Assembly (NCBI GenBank): GCA_903959175.1
Contig: CAJBVW010000068.1
Span: 1-40,842, forward strand
Direction of reading: 5' to 3'
Origin: an uncultured Pseudomonadota bacterium
GTDB lineage: Bacteria > Myxococcota_A > UBA796 > SXON01
Length of the DNA: 40,842 nt
Position numbers and translations under genes: made by a program. Shown here in pieces: positions 33,740 to 40,842 of this stretch. The notes below the pieces were generated by a model. That model searched no databases. It was given only the letters and a program-made list of their open reading frames with translations, and was not told the DNA's origin. Position 1 is the first letter of the stretch. The number at the start of each line of letters is the position of its first letter.

Positions 33740-34144
33740 CTACGCTTCGTCCTCGTCCAGACGCGCCGAGAGCCAGTCCTCGAAGCGAACCGGCGGGCCC
33801 GGCTCCTCGTCGAGCTCGTCCGTCTCGAGGTCGAGAAAATCGATCGGCAGCTCCACGCGGTCGCCGCCACGCAGGTCGAAGCCGTAGACGCGCTCGCCGA
33901 GGTCGCTCCCGAAGGGGACGAAGTAGTCGGGGAAGGGGCCCGGCTCGGCCTTCGCCACGCTCTCGACGAGCACGGGCCAGTGCGTCCGCCCGATCTCTTC
34001 GAGGAACCTGCGGTATCCAGGGGGGAGGGGACGACCGAGTCGGGCCTCGGCGGCGGCGATCCCCTCGGCGGGCTCGGGGTGCGGCTCGGCGTCGCCCAGG
34101 GAGTGGCGGGCGCGCGCGAGGAGGCGGACGTGCAACGGATCCAT
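33740..34144 (-). CDS. SUKH (SMI1/KNR4) family protein
   Basis: The 134-residue soluble protein starts at ATG 34144. The SMI1/KNR4 signature is visible: IAAAEARLGRPLPPGYRRFLEEIG near residues 29-52, then FPDYFVPFGSDLGERVYGFDL and a C-terminal VRFEDWLSARLDEDE. Members of the SUKH superfamily often act as immunity proteins against polymorphic toxins, but many are stand-alone. No toxin gene is next to it, so immunity function is inference only. The DNA has the high GC of the main chromosome. Confidence 0.85.
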   Translation of the reverse strand: MDPLHVRLLARARHSLGDAEPHPEPAEGIAAAEARLGRPLPPGYRRFLEEIGRTHWPVLVESVAKAEPGPFPDYFVPFGSDLGERVYGFDLRGGDRVELPIDFLDLETDELDEEPGPPVRFEDWLSARLDEDEA

Positions 34145-34164
34145 CGCCCCCTCCTAATCGGGGC

Positions 34165-34782
34165 CTACGGCGTCTTGCACAGCGCGAGTCCCTTCTGGAC
34201 GGCGGGGCGCGCGGCGATCGCTGCCTGCCAACGCGCCACGTTCGGCGGGAGGGTCAGCCCGAGGAAGCTCGCGGCGGCGGTCACCCAGGGCCAGGTCGCG
34301 ATGTCGGCGACCGAGTACTCGCCGGCGAGGTGCTCGGCCTCGCCGAGGCGCTTGTCCAGCACGTCGAGCAGGCGGAGCGACTCGTTCGTGCTGCGCTCGA
34401 TCGCCGTCGGCACCTTCTCGGAGGCGCGCATGAAGAAGCCGGCCTGCCCGAACGTCGGCCCGACGCCGGCCATCTGGAACATCAGCCACTCGATCGCGGC
34501 CCAGCGGCCGTTCGGGTCCTTCGGGAGGAGCTTCCCCGTCTTCTCCGCGAGGTACAGGAGGATGGCGCCCGACTCGAACACGGTGAGCGGCGCGCCCGCG
34601 GGGCCGTCAGAATCCACGATCGCGGGGATCTTGCCGTTGGGATTGATGGCGCGGTATGCGGGCGTGCGTTGGTCGCCCTTGCTGATGTCGACGAGGTGGA
34701 CGGCGTAGGGGAGGCCAAACTCCTCCAGGGCGATCCCGAGCTTCTGACCGTTGGGCGTGTTCCAGAGGTACGCGTCGATCAC
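34165..34782 (-). CDS. Glutathione S-transferase (nu-class/Ure2p-like)
   Basis: The start is GTG 34782 with GGAG about six bases upstream. The 205-residue protein has the thioredoxin-like N-terminal domain (IDAYLWNTPNGQKLGIALEE, NPNGKIPAIVDSDG with the cis-Pro, then LTVFESGAILLYLAEKTG with the Glu-Ser pair that binds glutathione) and the helical C-terminal domain (GVGPTFGQAGFFMRASE, EYSVADIATWPWV). The TPNGQK sequence in the first loop is typical of YfcG/YghU-type enzymes with disulfide reductase activity on glutathione. It is cytosolic and probably acts on organic hydroperoxides or disulfides. It stands 20 bp upstream of the SUKH gene on the same strand. Confidence 0.93.
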   Translation of the reverse strand: MIDAYLWNTPNGQKLGIALEEFGLPYAVHLVDISKGDQRTPAYRAINPNGKIPAIVDSDGPAGAPLTVFESGAILLYLAEKTGKLLPKDPNGRWAAIEWLMFQMAGVGPTFGQAGFFMRASEKVPTAIERSTNESLRLLDVLDKRLGEAEHLAGEYSVADIATWPWVTAAASFLGLTLPPNVARWQAAIAARPAVQKGLALCKTP

Positions 34783-34836
34783 GGTGGACTCCGAGGTGGC
34801 GGGCAGATAACCACGGGCTGCCCGCCTTCACCCAGA

Positions 34837-34891
34837 GGCAGCAACTTGTGACACGGGCTCACCGAGCGGCAGCAACTCGTGACGCGGGCTC
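34837..34891. repeat. 24-bp direct repeat, period 31
   Basis: GGCAGCAACTTGTGACACGG plus CTC (34837-34860, one base more omitted here) recurs at 34868-34891 with two substitutions (TTG to TCG and ACA to ACG within the unit). The copies lie in the 144-bp gap between the GST start and the small membrane protein gene, about 35 bases before the latter's start codon. A paired arrangement upstream of a gene suggests binding sites for a regulator or simple local duplication. Confidence 0.75.
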
Positions 34892-34926
34892 CGCTACGGG
34901 GCCGCGCCATCGGTTAGGAGCGCACC

Positions 34927-35190
34927 ATGCCGAACGAACCAGGCTCCCCCGGCGTGCCGCCGGTTGACGGCCGCCCCCTCGACGAGCGCAACCTCAAGGA
35001 GTCGCTCGGCGCGATCGTGCCGGGCACGCTCATCACCCTGGTCCTGGGTGTGCTCCTCGTCGCCGTGCGCCAGGTCTTCGGCTTCCCCGTCTGGCTCGGC
35101 GTCCTGCTCTTCGCGTTCGCCGCGTCCGGCCCGCTCTCGGACGTCGTGACGATCATCGTGCTCCGCCGCGCGCTGAACAAGAAGCCCTAG
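34927..35190 (+). CDS. Small two-helix membrane protein
   Basis: ATG 34927 is preceded by AGGAG at 34916-34920. The 87-residue product has a polar N-terminus (MPNEPGSPGVPPVDGRPLDE), then two membrane helices: LGAIVPGTLITLVLGVLLVA (about 27-46) and VWLGVLLFAFAASGPLSDVV (about 55-74), and a basic C-terminus (LRRALNKKP). No family was recognised. Its 3' end overlaps the convergent cytochrome-like gene by four bases. The direct repeats just upstream may control it. Confidence 0.75.
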   Translation: MPNEPGSPGVPPVDGRPLDERNLKESLGAIVPGTLITLVLGVLLVAVRQVFGFPVWLGVLLFAFAASGPLSDVVTIIVLRRALNKKP

Positions 35191-35546
35191 TCCTTCAGCC
35201 CGCAGGCGAGGAACACCTCGAGCAGCACGAGGTCCTCGGGGTAGACGCCCCCGCCGACCGGCATCGTGCCGTTCTCCAGGACCACCCGCCGCACGTCCGT
35301 CGCATGCGCGCGCACGGCGCCCTCGCTGTCGAAGTCGATGCCCTCGGGCGCCCCGCTCCGCGCCGCGGTGTTGGCGCTCGAGTGACACGCCGTACAGTAG
35401 GTGCGGAAGAAGCCGTCGCCCCACGCGTCCCACGTCACGTCCGGGAGGGTGGCGCACTCCCGGGCGGTCGCCCGGCGGGGCGGGGGCGTCGTCTCCGCGA
35501 CCACGCTCGGGGCGGGGGTGGCACACGCGAGGAGCAGCAGGATCAT
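35187..35546 (-). CDS. Lipoprotein c-type cytochrome-like protein
   Basis: The start is ATG 35546, coupled to the stop of the DUF1501 gene. The 119-residue product opens with a lipoprotein signal (MILLLLAC, lipidated Cys8) and a Pro/Thr linker. A single heme-attachment motif CTACH is at 51-55, with a candidate axial Met95 in ENGTMPVGGG, followed by the closing helix PEDLVLLEVFLACG. This is the layout of a small monoheme cytochrome c anchored in the periplasm or outer membrane. It is the last gene of a four-gene operon of exported proteins. Confidence 0.85.
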   Translation of the reverse strand: MILLLLACATPAPSVVAETTPPPRRATARECATLPDVTWDAWGDGFFRTYCTACHSSANTAARSGAPEGIDFDSEGAVRAHATDVRRVVLENGTMPVGGGVYPEDLVLLEVFLACGLKD

Positions 35547-36829
35547 GCGATGGCCGCGGCGATGGGGCTGGTGGCGCCGGGGTCGACGTCGCCGAGCGCG
35601 AGCAGCGTCGCGCCCAGGTTCCCGGCCTGGATCACCGGGCCGTCGTCGTTCGCTTCGCCGGTCGCGAAGTCGCAGCCGAGGCCGTAGCCGTAGCCGTCGT
35701 AGCCGCCGATGACCTGCCCGCCGCGCACCCCGGCGCCGAGGAGCATCGCGGAGGTGAAGGTCCAGTGATCCCGGCCGCCGTCCACCCCGCCGACGAGCCG
35801 CGGCCCGCGCCCCATCTCGGAGAGGACCACGATCGTGACCTCGTCCGCGAGGGCGCCGCCGGAGGCGGACGGGCGCGCGTCGAGGTCCACGAGGATGCGC
35901 GCGAGATAGTCGAAGAGCTCCTCGAAGTTGCGATCCTGCCGCACGTGGTTGTCCGTGTGGGTGTCCCAACCCTCGCTGCACCAGCCGCGGTACTCCACCA
36001 GCGCGGTGCGCGCGAGCCCGGCCTCGAAGGCGTCGAACACCACGCCCGCGTCCGAGAGGAGGTGCGTGCACCCGGCGGGGACGCCCCCCAGCGAGAGGCT
36101 GTCACCCCAGGCCTGGAGATCGACCTGGTCGGCGTGTGCCCGGGCGAACTTCGCCGCCATCGGTGAGCGTGCCGAGAGCGCGGCCGCGCGCTCCGCGAGG
36201 AAGGCGTCCGTGTGAGAGGAGGCCTCCGGCGTCGGCAGGAGAACGGGGCGATCAGAGCGGAGGAGGGCGTTGCCGTTGAGGAGGCTGCCGAGCTGGCCGT
36301 TGCTCCCGACCCGCACCACGCGGTCGGTGTAGCTGTGGGTGAACGCCGTGCCGCTCGCGACGAGGTACGGCAGGAGGAGGGGAGACGCGCTGCGACCGGC
36401 GAGCGTGGCGCCCCAATCGTCGCCGCCGCCGTCCGTACGCCCGGTCATCACGATGCGACTGCACCGCTCGTGCGTGACGGAGGGCACCTCGATGCCGTTG
36501 ATCACGCACGTCCGATCCGCGTATTGCTCCAGGAACATCCGCACCGAAGGCCGACTCTCCGCGTCCACGAAGCGGATGCCACCGACCTCGGCGTCCGCGG
36601 CGTCGGCCTCCATGTCCACGCCCTCCGCGCCGAAGTTGGGTTGGAAGGCGTAGGTCGTGTCCCACCCGCCGGCGCAGTGGACGAACAGGAAGCGCCGCCG
36701 CGCGGCCTCCGTGCCCCCGGCGCGCCCGGTGCCGGGGAGGAGCAGGCCGGACGCGAGGCCCGCGCCCGCGAGCGCCGCGCCGGAGGTGGCGAGCGAGAGG
36801 AAGGAACGGCGTCCGAGGTGGAGTCTCAT
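35543..36829 (-). CDS. Tat-exported DUF1501 protein
   Basis: The 428-residue product starts at ATG 36829. Its N-terminus (RRSFLSLATSGAALAGAGL) has a twin-arginine signal pattern. The DUF1501 fold, related to sulfatase/alkaline phosphatase-type enzymes, is recognised by FLFVHCAGGWDTTYAF, YRGWCSEGWDTHTDNHVRQD, VTIVVLSEMGRGP and GGRDHWTFTSAMLLGAGVRGG, which match the metal-site blocks of that superfamily (the DTH and EMGR/DHW motifs). The activity of the family is unknown. In many bacteria DUF1501 genes sit next to DUF1549/DUF1800-type genes, as here. Confidence 0.93.
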   Translation of the reverse strand: MRLHLGRRSFLSLATSGAALAGAGLASGLLLPGTGRAGGTEAARRRFLFVHCAGGWDTTYAFQPNFGAEGVDMEADAADAEVGGIRFVDAESRPSVRMFLEQYADRTCVINGIEVPSVTHERCSRIVMTGRTDGGGDDWGATLAGRSASPLLLPYLVASGTAFTHSYTDRVVRVGSNGQLGSLLNGNALLRSDRPVLLPTPEASSHTDAFLAERAAALSARSPMAAKFARAHADQVDLQAWGDSLSLGGVPAGCTHLLSDAGVVFDAFEAGLARTALVEYRGWCSEGWDTHTDNHVRQDRNFEELFDYLARILVDLDARPSASGGALADEVTIVVLSEMGRGPRLVGGVDGGRDHWTFTSAMLLGAGVRGGQVIGGYDGYGYGLGCDFATGEANDDGPVIQAGNLGATLLALGDVDPGATSPIAAAIA

Positions 36830-36830
36830 G

Positions 36831-38501
36831 TCAGTACGCCTGGAACTTCGGGTCGCGGATCATGGCCTCGAGCACGGAGCGCCACGCGGAGGCGGTGCCC
36901 TCCTCCGCGGCGACGGTGGCCCACAAGGCCGTGATCGCCTCGGTCCACGCGTCGTCCGGGCGCTCCGCGTACCACCGCCAATACAAGGACGTGAGCGCCG
37001 TCGCGAGCGCGGGGTCACTGGCCGTCGTCTCGAGCGTGACGCCGCGCACCGTCAGGCCCTCGCCGGCGTCGAGGTCGCGCGCCACGACGCTGAACGCTGC
37101 GGCCTGAGCCACGCGCGTGTTCACCATCATCCAGGTCAGGCCAGGCGCCTGTTGGACCTCCGTGGCCGAGTAGCCGTTCACCCCGCCCCGGAGCACGCGG
37201 TAGCCGAACACGTCGTTCTCGAGCTGGGTGTAGCCCGCCGCCGTCCACGCGAAGCCCGTCTCCTCCGCGATCACCGCGCCGAGCTGGTTCGGGCTCAGGA
37301 GGCGCTCGACGCGCTCGCGTTCGCGCACGATGTCCGGCGCGTCCGGGGTGAAGCCGCCCGCGCGGTACTCGGCGGTGTCGGTCACGGCGCGGAGGAGGGT
37401 GAGGGGAGAGAGGCCCGACGCCACGAACTCGGAGCGGAGCGCCTCGACGGACGCGTAGTCGCGCAGCGCTACCTCGCGATGCCAGAGCTGCTCGGCGAAC
37501 GACTGGGCGCCGCAGCGGACGAAGCGCGGATCCTCCGCGACGTGCCAGCCGAGGTCGACCAGCCCGTTGATGGGCGTGCCGTACCACGCGGGCGAGACGC
37601 CGAGGAGCGTGGGCCCGAGGGGCTCCCGCTCGGCGTGGTAGGTGTCCATCTCGTAGGGGTTGTATTGGATGACCCACCAGTACCCGAAGAGGGACGCCGC
37701 GGCGGGGTCGATGGCGGCGTGGCAGCTCTGGCACGCCGGTTGGGTGCGGATCGCGTGCTCGGGATCGGTCTCGGTGGAGCGTTCGAACACCACCGGGCGG
37801 GCCAGGATGTCCGTGCACAGGAGCAGCTTCGAGATCGCCGCGACCCGCCCGCGGTTCTTGTTCGACTCGTTGGTGACGTAGCGCCACCAGAAGCCGTTGG
37901 TGGAGAGCACGCCGGCGGCCGGCCGCCCGTCCGTGTAGCGCGCGACCTTCCAGCCCTCCTCGCCCTCCGGGTAGTCGAGCGGCCAGACGCTGCCGAGCAT
38001 CTCGTTGGCCATCGTGTAGTCGGCGGTAACGACGTCGCTCCAGGGCAGGTCGTTCACCACGACGTGCGCGAGCAGGCGCAGCGGCTCCTCGCCGACGGCG
38101 TGGGCGAACATGTCGGCGTCGTGGGGGAACAGCCCGTAGTCGTCCGAATTGACTTCGTACTCGTCCATCACGGTGTGCCAGCGCTCGGCGAAGAGGGCGA
38201 CGAGCCGGTCCTCCAGGCGCGGGTCCGCGAGGTAGGCGTCGCGCAGGGCGTCGAGCGCGGAGGGGTCGGCCTCGACGGCGTCGAGCTCGGCCTCGCTCGG
38301 CAGGATCCCCCGCAGATCGAGGCTCATTCGCCGGAGGAGGCGCGGCGCGGAGAGGGGGGTGAGGTAGGGCGCGTCTCCCTCCCAACCGGCGAGGGCGAGC
38401 GCGGAGGTGGGCGGCCCGGGGAGGCCCATCGTCGCGGGGGCTTCGTCGGCGGGGGGTGCCTCGGCTACCGGGGCGCACGCGAGGAGGAGGGCGAGGATCA
38501 T
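36831..38501 (-). CDS. DUF1549/DUF1588-like lipoprotein with CxxCH motif
   Basis: The start is ATG 38501, overlapping the stop of the upstream gene (ATGA). The 556-residue product has a lipoprotein signal (MILALLLAC, Cys9). An early helical block SAPRLLRRMSLDLRGILPSE with FAERWHTVMDE matches the DUF1549 region (RLSLDLxGLPP...). A central TQPACQSCHAAIDP (CxxCH at 257-261) matches the heme-like motif of DUF1588/PSCyt-type proteins. The rest is helical with QLENDVFGYRVLRGG and ends near AWRSVLEAMIRDPKF, a pattern shared with the end of DUF1585/1553-type proteins. It is probably a periplasmic or surface redox-related protein; its reaction is unknown. It is one base from the DUF1501 gene. Confidence 0.85.
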   Translation of the reverse strand: MILALLLACAPVAEAPPADEAPATMGLPGPPTSALALAGWEGDAPYLTPLSAPRLLRRMSLDLRGILPSEAELDAVEADPSALDALRDAYLADPRLEDRLVALFAERWHTVMDEYEVNSDDYGLFPHDADMFAHAVGEEPLRLLAHVVVNDLPWSDVVTADYTMANEMLGSVWPLDYPEGEEGWKVARYTDGRPAAGVLSTNGFWWRYVTNESNKNRGRVAAISKLLLCTDILARPVVFERSTETDPEHAIRTQPACQSCHAAIDPAAASLFGYWWVIQYNPYEMDTYHAEREPLGPTLLGVSPAWYGTPINGLVDLGWHVAEDPRFVRCGAQSFAEQLWHREVALRDYASVEALRSEFVASGLSPLTLLRAVTDTAEYRAGGFTPDAPDIVRERERVERLLSPNQLGAVIAEETGFAWTAAGYTQLENDVFGYRVLRGGVNGYSATEVQQAPGLTWMMVNTRVAQAAAFSVVARDLDAGEGLTVRGVTLETTASDPALATALTSLYWRWYAERPDDAWTEAITALWATVAAEEGTASAWRSVLEAMIRDPKFQAY

Positions 38502-39379
38502 TCGGTCACCACGGGGTGGTCCGACATCCACGTCCGCACGGCCTCGCCGATCCCCGCCATCGCGGCGGTCGGATCGACACAGGCGGCGCCGAGGGAGTCG
38601 CCCGCGTACGCGACGTCGCCACACGTGTCACATTCCGGCCCGTACGTGAACACGTACCAATACCCCGACATGTCGCGGAGCCGGATCGCGCCGGTCGGCG
38701 CCGAGCCGCACGCCCCGCCGACCGTGAGGGCGTCGAAGTAGACCGACGCGCCGCCGAGGTCGTAGCCGCCGTCCACCTGTGCGACCAGCGCTCCGTCGTC
38801 TCCGATGTCGGCCTCGATCCACGCCGATCCGCTGGTCCCGCGGCCGAGCCAGGTGGGCGCCGCGGGGTAGCGGAACGTGCCGAGGAACTGTTGGGAGAAG
38901 GCAAGCCCGCCCACGTAGGGTGTCACCACCGTGTCGATGTCCCCGCCCATCTCGTAGGGGACGCCGGCGGCGTCGATGATGACGAGGTCGCCGCGCAGCT
39001 CGTAGGTGTAGACCTCACCGGCGTCGTCCCACCCGCCCACGGCGCCACCCGCTCCCGAGTAGGTCACCCCGGACGGCGCGAGGCACCCTTCGGGGTCGAG
39101 GATCTTGAAGAAGCGGTCGTCCGGCGTGCACCCGACGCCGAGGGCCATCAGGGCGGAGAAGGCGCCGATCGCCTCGGGGAAGGTGGGGATCTCCCCGGCG
39201 AGCGCGACGTCGAGGGCCGCCCCGACCTCGGACGCCGTGAGCGCGGGCGGCGGCACGTCGGGCCCGGTCGGGCCGGTGTCGGTCGCGGTGTCGTCTGCGC
39301 CCGTGTCGCCACGCGCCGTGTCCTGGGCGGCCGGCAGGTCGGACACGGGGGCGGCGCAGGCAGCGAGGACGAGGAGCAT
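38498..39379 (-). CDS. Lipoprotein with Asp/Thr-rich linker, first gene of the DUF1501 operon
   Basis: The 293-residue product starts at ATG 39379. It has a very short lipoprotein signal (MLLVLAAC, Cys8) and an Asp/Thr-rich spacer (DTARGDTGADDTATDTG). The body is beta-rich and unknown: VYTYELRGDLVIIDAAG, WIEADIGDDGALVAQVDGGY, YWYVFTYGPECDTCGDVAY, where the CDTCG pair could be a disulfide or metal site. It ends overlapping the next gene start. It is probably an outer-membrane lipoprotein that works with the three downstream products. The 152-bp gap to the divergent lectin gene includes a lower-GC patch at 39480-39520 that may hold promoters. Confidence 0.8.
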   Translation of the reverse strand: MLLVLAACAAPVSDLPAAQDTARGDTGADDTATDTGPTGPDVPPPALTASEVGAALDVALAGEIPTFPEAIGAFSALMALGVGCTPDDRFFKILDPEGCLAPSGVTYSGAGGAVGGWDDAGEVYTYELRGDLVIIDAAGVPYEMGGDIDTVVTPYVGGLAFSQQFLGTFRYPAAPTWLGRGTSGSAWIEADIGDDGALVAQVDGGYDLGGASVYFDALTVGGACGSAPTGAIRLRDMSGYWYVFTYGPECDTCGDVAYAGDSLGAACVDPTAAMAGIGEAVRTWMSDHPVVTE

Positions 39380-39531
39380 CGAGCGCGAAGCGTAGCGCGG
39401 GAGAGCGCCCTCCCGCGCGCGCTCCGGCCAGGGCGGGCAGGATTTCCTCTCGACCTTCGTTCCCGGAGGAGGGATACCCGTCGTCAGTTTTGTAATCGTC
39501 GTGTAATGATGTGTCCCCTTCCGGTGTGCAC

Positions 39532-40842
39532 ATGCGCGTCCTGCCGCTGATCGCCCTCCTCGTCCCCTCGCTCGCCTCCGCCGCGACCTTCTACGACGAC
39601 GCCGACGGCGACGGCTACGGCGACGCCGACGTGGCCGTCACCGCCTCCACCGCGCCCTCCGGCTACGTCTCGAACGACGAGGACTGTGACGACACCGACG
39701 CCGCCGTGAAGCCCTCCGGCACGGAGACCTGCAACGGCTACGACGACAACTGCGACGGCACCATCGACGACGCGGGCGATTGCCCCTGTGCCGTCGAGCA
39801 GTACGACGGCAACGCCTACCAGTTCTGCGTCACGGCGAAGAGCTGGACCAGCGCGCTCACCGCCTGCGAGGCGAACGGGTATTCGCTCGCCACGATCAGC
39901 TCCTCCGCCGAGGACGCCTGGATCAACACCGAGGCCGACAGCCGCTCCACCTCCAAGTGGTGGTTCGGCCTCAACGACCGCACGACCGAGGGCACCTTTC
40001 GCTGGGCGGACGGCAGCACCGTCCTCTACACCTACTGGGCGTCCGGCGAGCCGAACGACGGCGGCGGCGACGAGGACTGTACCCAACACAACCGCTATAC
40101 CGACGGCACCTGGAACGACGAGCCCTGCACCTCCTCGTTCTACTACGTGTGCGAGTCCGGCGACCTCCGCTCGATCTACGCCGATGTGGACGGAGACGGC
40201 TTCGGCGGTACGACCGCCACCGCCGTGACCTCGAGCGACGTGCCGAGCGGCTACGCCGACAACAACGACGATTGCAACGACAGCAGCGCCTCCGTCAACC
40301 CCGACGCCGCCGAGATCTGGTACGACGGCGTCGACCAGGACTGTGACGGCAACGACGCCGACCAGGATGGCGACGGCTTCGACGCCGCCTCCGAGGGCGG
40401 CACCGACTGCGACGACACCAGCGCCTCGGTCTACCCCGGCGCCACGGAGGTCGCGTACGACGGCATCGACCAGGACTGCAGCGGGGACGACCTCACCGAC
40501 GTCGACGGCGACGGGTGGGACGAGGGCGAGGACTGCGACGACACCGACGCCTCCGTGAACCCCGACGCCGCCGAGTCCTACTACGACGGCATCGACCAGG
40601 ACTGTGACGGCGGCTCCGACTACGACGCCGACGGGGACGGCTACGACTCCGACGCCTACGGCGGCGACGACTGCGACGACACCGACGCGAGCATCAACCC
40701 CGGCGCCACCGACGTCCCGTACGACGGCGTCGACCAGAACTGCAACGGCTCCGACGGTGTCGTGGACGCCGACGGCGACGGCTACAACTCCACCGTCGAC
40801 TGCGACGACGGCGACGCCAGCGTGAACCCCGGCGCCTCCGAG
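39532..40842 (+). CDS. Secreted C-type lectin and MopE-type metal-binding repeat protein, partial (runs off the right edge)
   Basis: ATG 39532 starts a frame open to the window end (437 residues seen). A signal peptide (MRVLPLIALLVPSLASA) is followed by one MopE-type unit (DADGDGYGDADV, then EDCDDTDAAVKPSG and GYDDNCDGTIDD). Residues about 90-208 are a C-type lectin-like domain (YQFCVTAKSWTSALTAC, LATISSSAEDAWI, FGLNDRTTEGTFRWADG, GEPNDGGGDEDC, WNDEPC). Then the MopE-type repeats resume at least six times: D-x-D-x-D-G, DCDDTDASVNPGA and YDGIDQDCDG, each about 30-50 residues. The EPN and WND motifs are those of Ca2+-dependent sugar-binding lectins. The repeats bind Ca2+ or Cu-type metals in related proteins (MopE). 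It is probably a surface or secreted adhesin-like protein. Confidence 0.92.
   Translation, partial: MRVLPLIALLVPSLASAATFYDDADGDGYGDADVAVTASTAPSGYVSNDEDCDDTDAAVKPSGTETCNGYDDNCDGTIDDAGDCPCAVEQYDGNAYQFCVTAKSWTSALTACEANGYSLATISSSAEDAWINTEADSRSTSKWWFGLNDRTTEGTFRWADGSTVLYTYWASGEPNDGGGDEDCTQHNRYTDGTWNDEPCTSSFYYVCESGDLRSIYADVDGDGFGGTTATAVTSSDVPSGYADNNDDCNDSSASVNPDAAEIWYDGVDQDCDGNDADQDGDGFDAASEGGTDCDDTSASVYPGATEVAYDGIDQDCSGDDLTDVDGDGWDEGEDCDDTDASVNPDAAESYYDGIDQDCDGGSDYDADGDGYDSDAYGGDDCDDTDASINPGATDVPYDGVDQNCNGSDGVVDADGDGYNSTVDCDDGDASVNPGASE

Noticed and set aside
33286-33870. 194-codon minus-strand frame antisense to the ATPase remnant
   Set aside because: The product is Ser/Arg/Thr-rich with no motif, while the plus-strand frame matches a known family.
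37728-37746. TGGCACG-like box with sigma-54 promoter spacing
   Set aside because: It lies inside the DUF1549/1588-like coding region and lacks the GC at the -12 element.
39484-40089. 201-codon minus-strand frame antisense to the lectin gene
   Set aside because: Val/Gly/Ala-rich false frame opposite a gene with clear domains.
39532-40842. Repeat structure resembling a CRISPR array
   Set aside because: The repeats are imperfect, in frame and encode MopE-type metal-binding units; no spacer pattern is present.

Overview
This is a GC-rich (roughly 70% or more) chromosomal window from a Gram-negative bacterium, most likely a member of Myxococcota or a related deltaproteobacterial lineage. Pointers to this are: many small lipoproteins with Asp/Thr-rich linkers, a MYXO-CTERM-like C-terminal tag (Cys-Gly-Cys, Gly-rich stretch, hydrophobic stretch, four arginines), MopE-type D-x-D-x-D-G repeats, an FHA-GAF sigma-54 activator, a Ser/Thr kinase with a C-terminal extracytoplasmic part, and DUF1501/DUF1549-type secreted proteins. 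The taxonomic call is inference from these features.

Layout. (1) 1-5535, minus strand: a partial lipoprotein with G-G-D-D repeats, an exported subtilisin-like protease, an orphan ParA ATPase, a LolA-like DUF1571 exported protein and a HEAT-repeat protein. (2) 5605-9509, plus: surE, a DedA membrane protein and apt are overlapped or tightly packed, followed by a small membrane protein and a GMC oxidoreductase. (3) 9546-11114, minus: a very acidic small protein, coaE and an exported HEAT-like protein; a lipoprotein gene diverges from them. (4) 11840-19096, minus: an envelope-glycan cluster of two GT-C membrane glycosyltransferases (one with a frameshift), a GT2 polyprenyl-phosphate-type glycosyltransferase, a methyltransferase and a YbhN/AglD-type integral membrane protein, with an exported PHP-domain phosphoesterase at the end. 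(5) 19283-26782, minus: FHA-GAF sigma-54 activator, exported TPR-like protein, two lipoproteins, Ser/Thr kinase and a PpsR-type kinase/pyrophosphorylase; the last two are translationally coupled. (6) 26880-32104, mostly plus: CaiB-type CoA transferase with a 44-residue membrane protein, an alpha/beta hydrolase (minus), DUF2062 protein, fatty acid desaturase and an acyltransferase-like protein.

(7) 32147-33733 is the most unusual stretch: a tRNA-Gln(UUG) gene is followed by a region of visibly lower GC holding a DUF433 antitoxin-family gene next to a DUF4265 gene, a broken gene tail, a 14-bp tandem repeat and the fused remains of a Mg2+-type P-type ATPase. It reads like a small decayed island beside a tRNA. 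(8) 33740-35190: SUKH (SMI1/KNR4) protein, glutathione S-transferase, a 31-bp-period direct repeat and a small two-helix membrane protein. (9) 35187-39379, minus: a tight four-gene operon of exported proteins (lipoprotein, DUF1549/DUF1588-type protein with a CxxCH motif, Tat-exported DUF1501 protein, cytochrome-like lipoprotein). (10) 39532 to the right edge, plus: a secreted protein with a C-type lectin domain set among MopE-type metal-binding repeats, cut by the window end.

Only one RNA gene was found. No insertion sequence, CRISPR array, rRNA or replication origin was seen.
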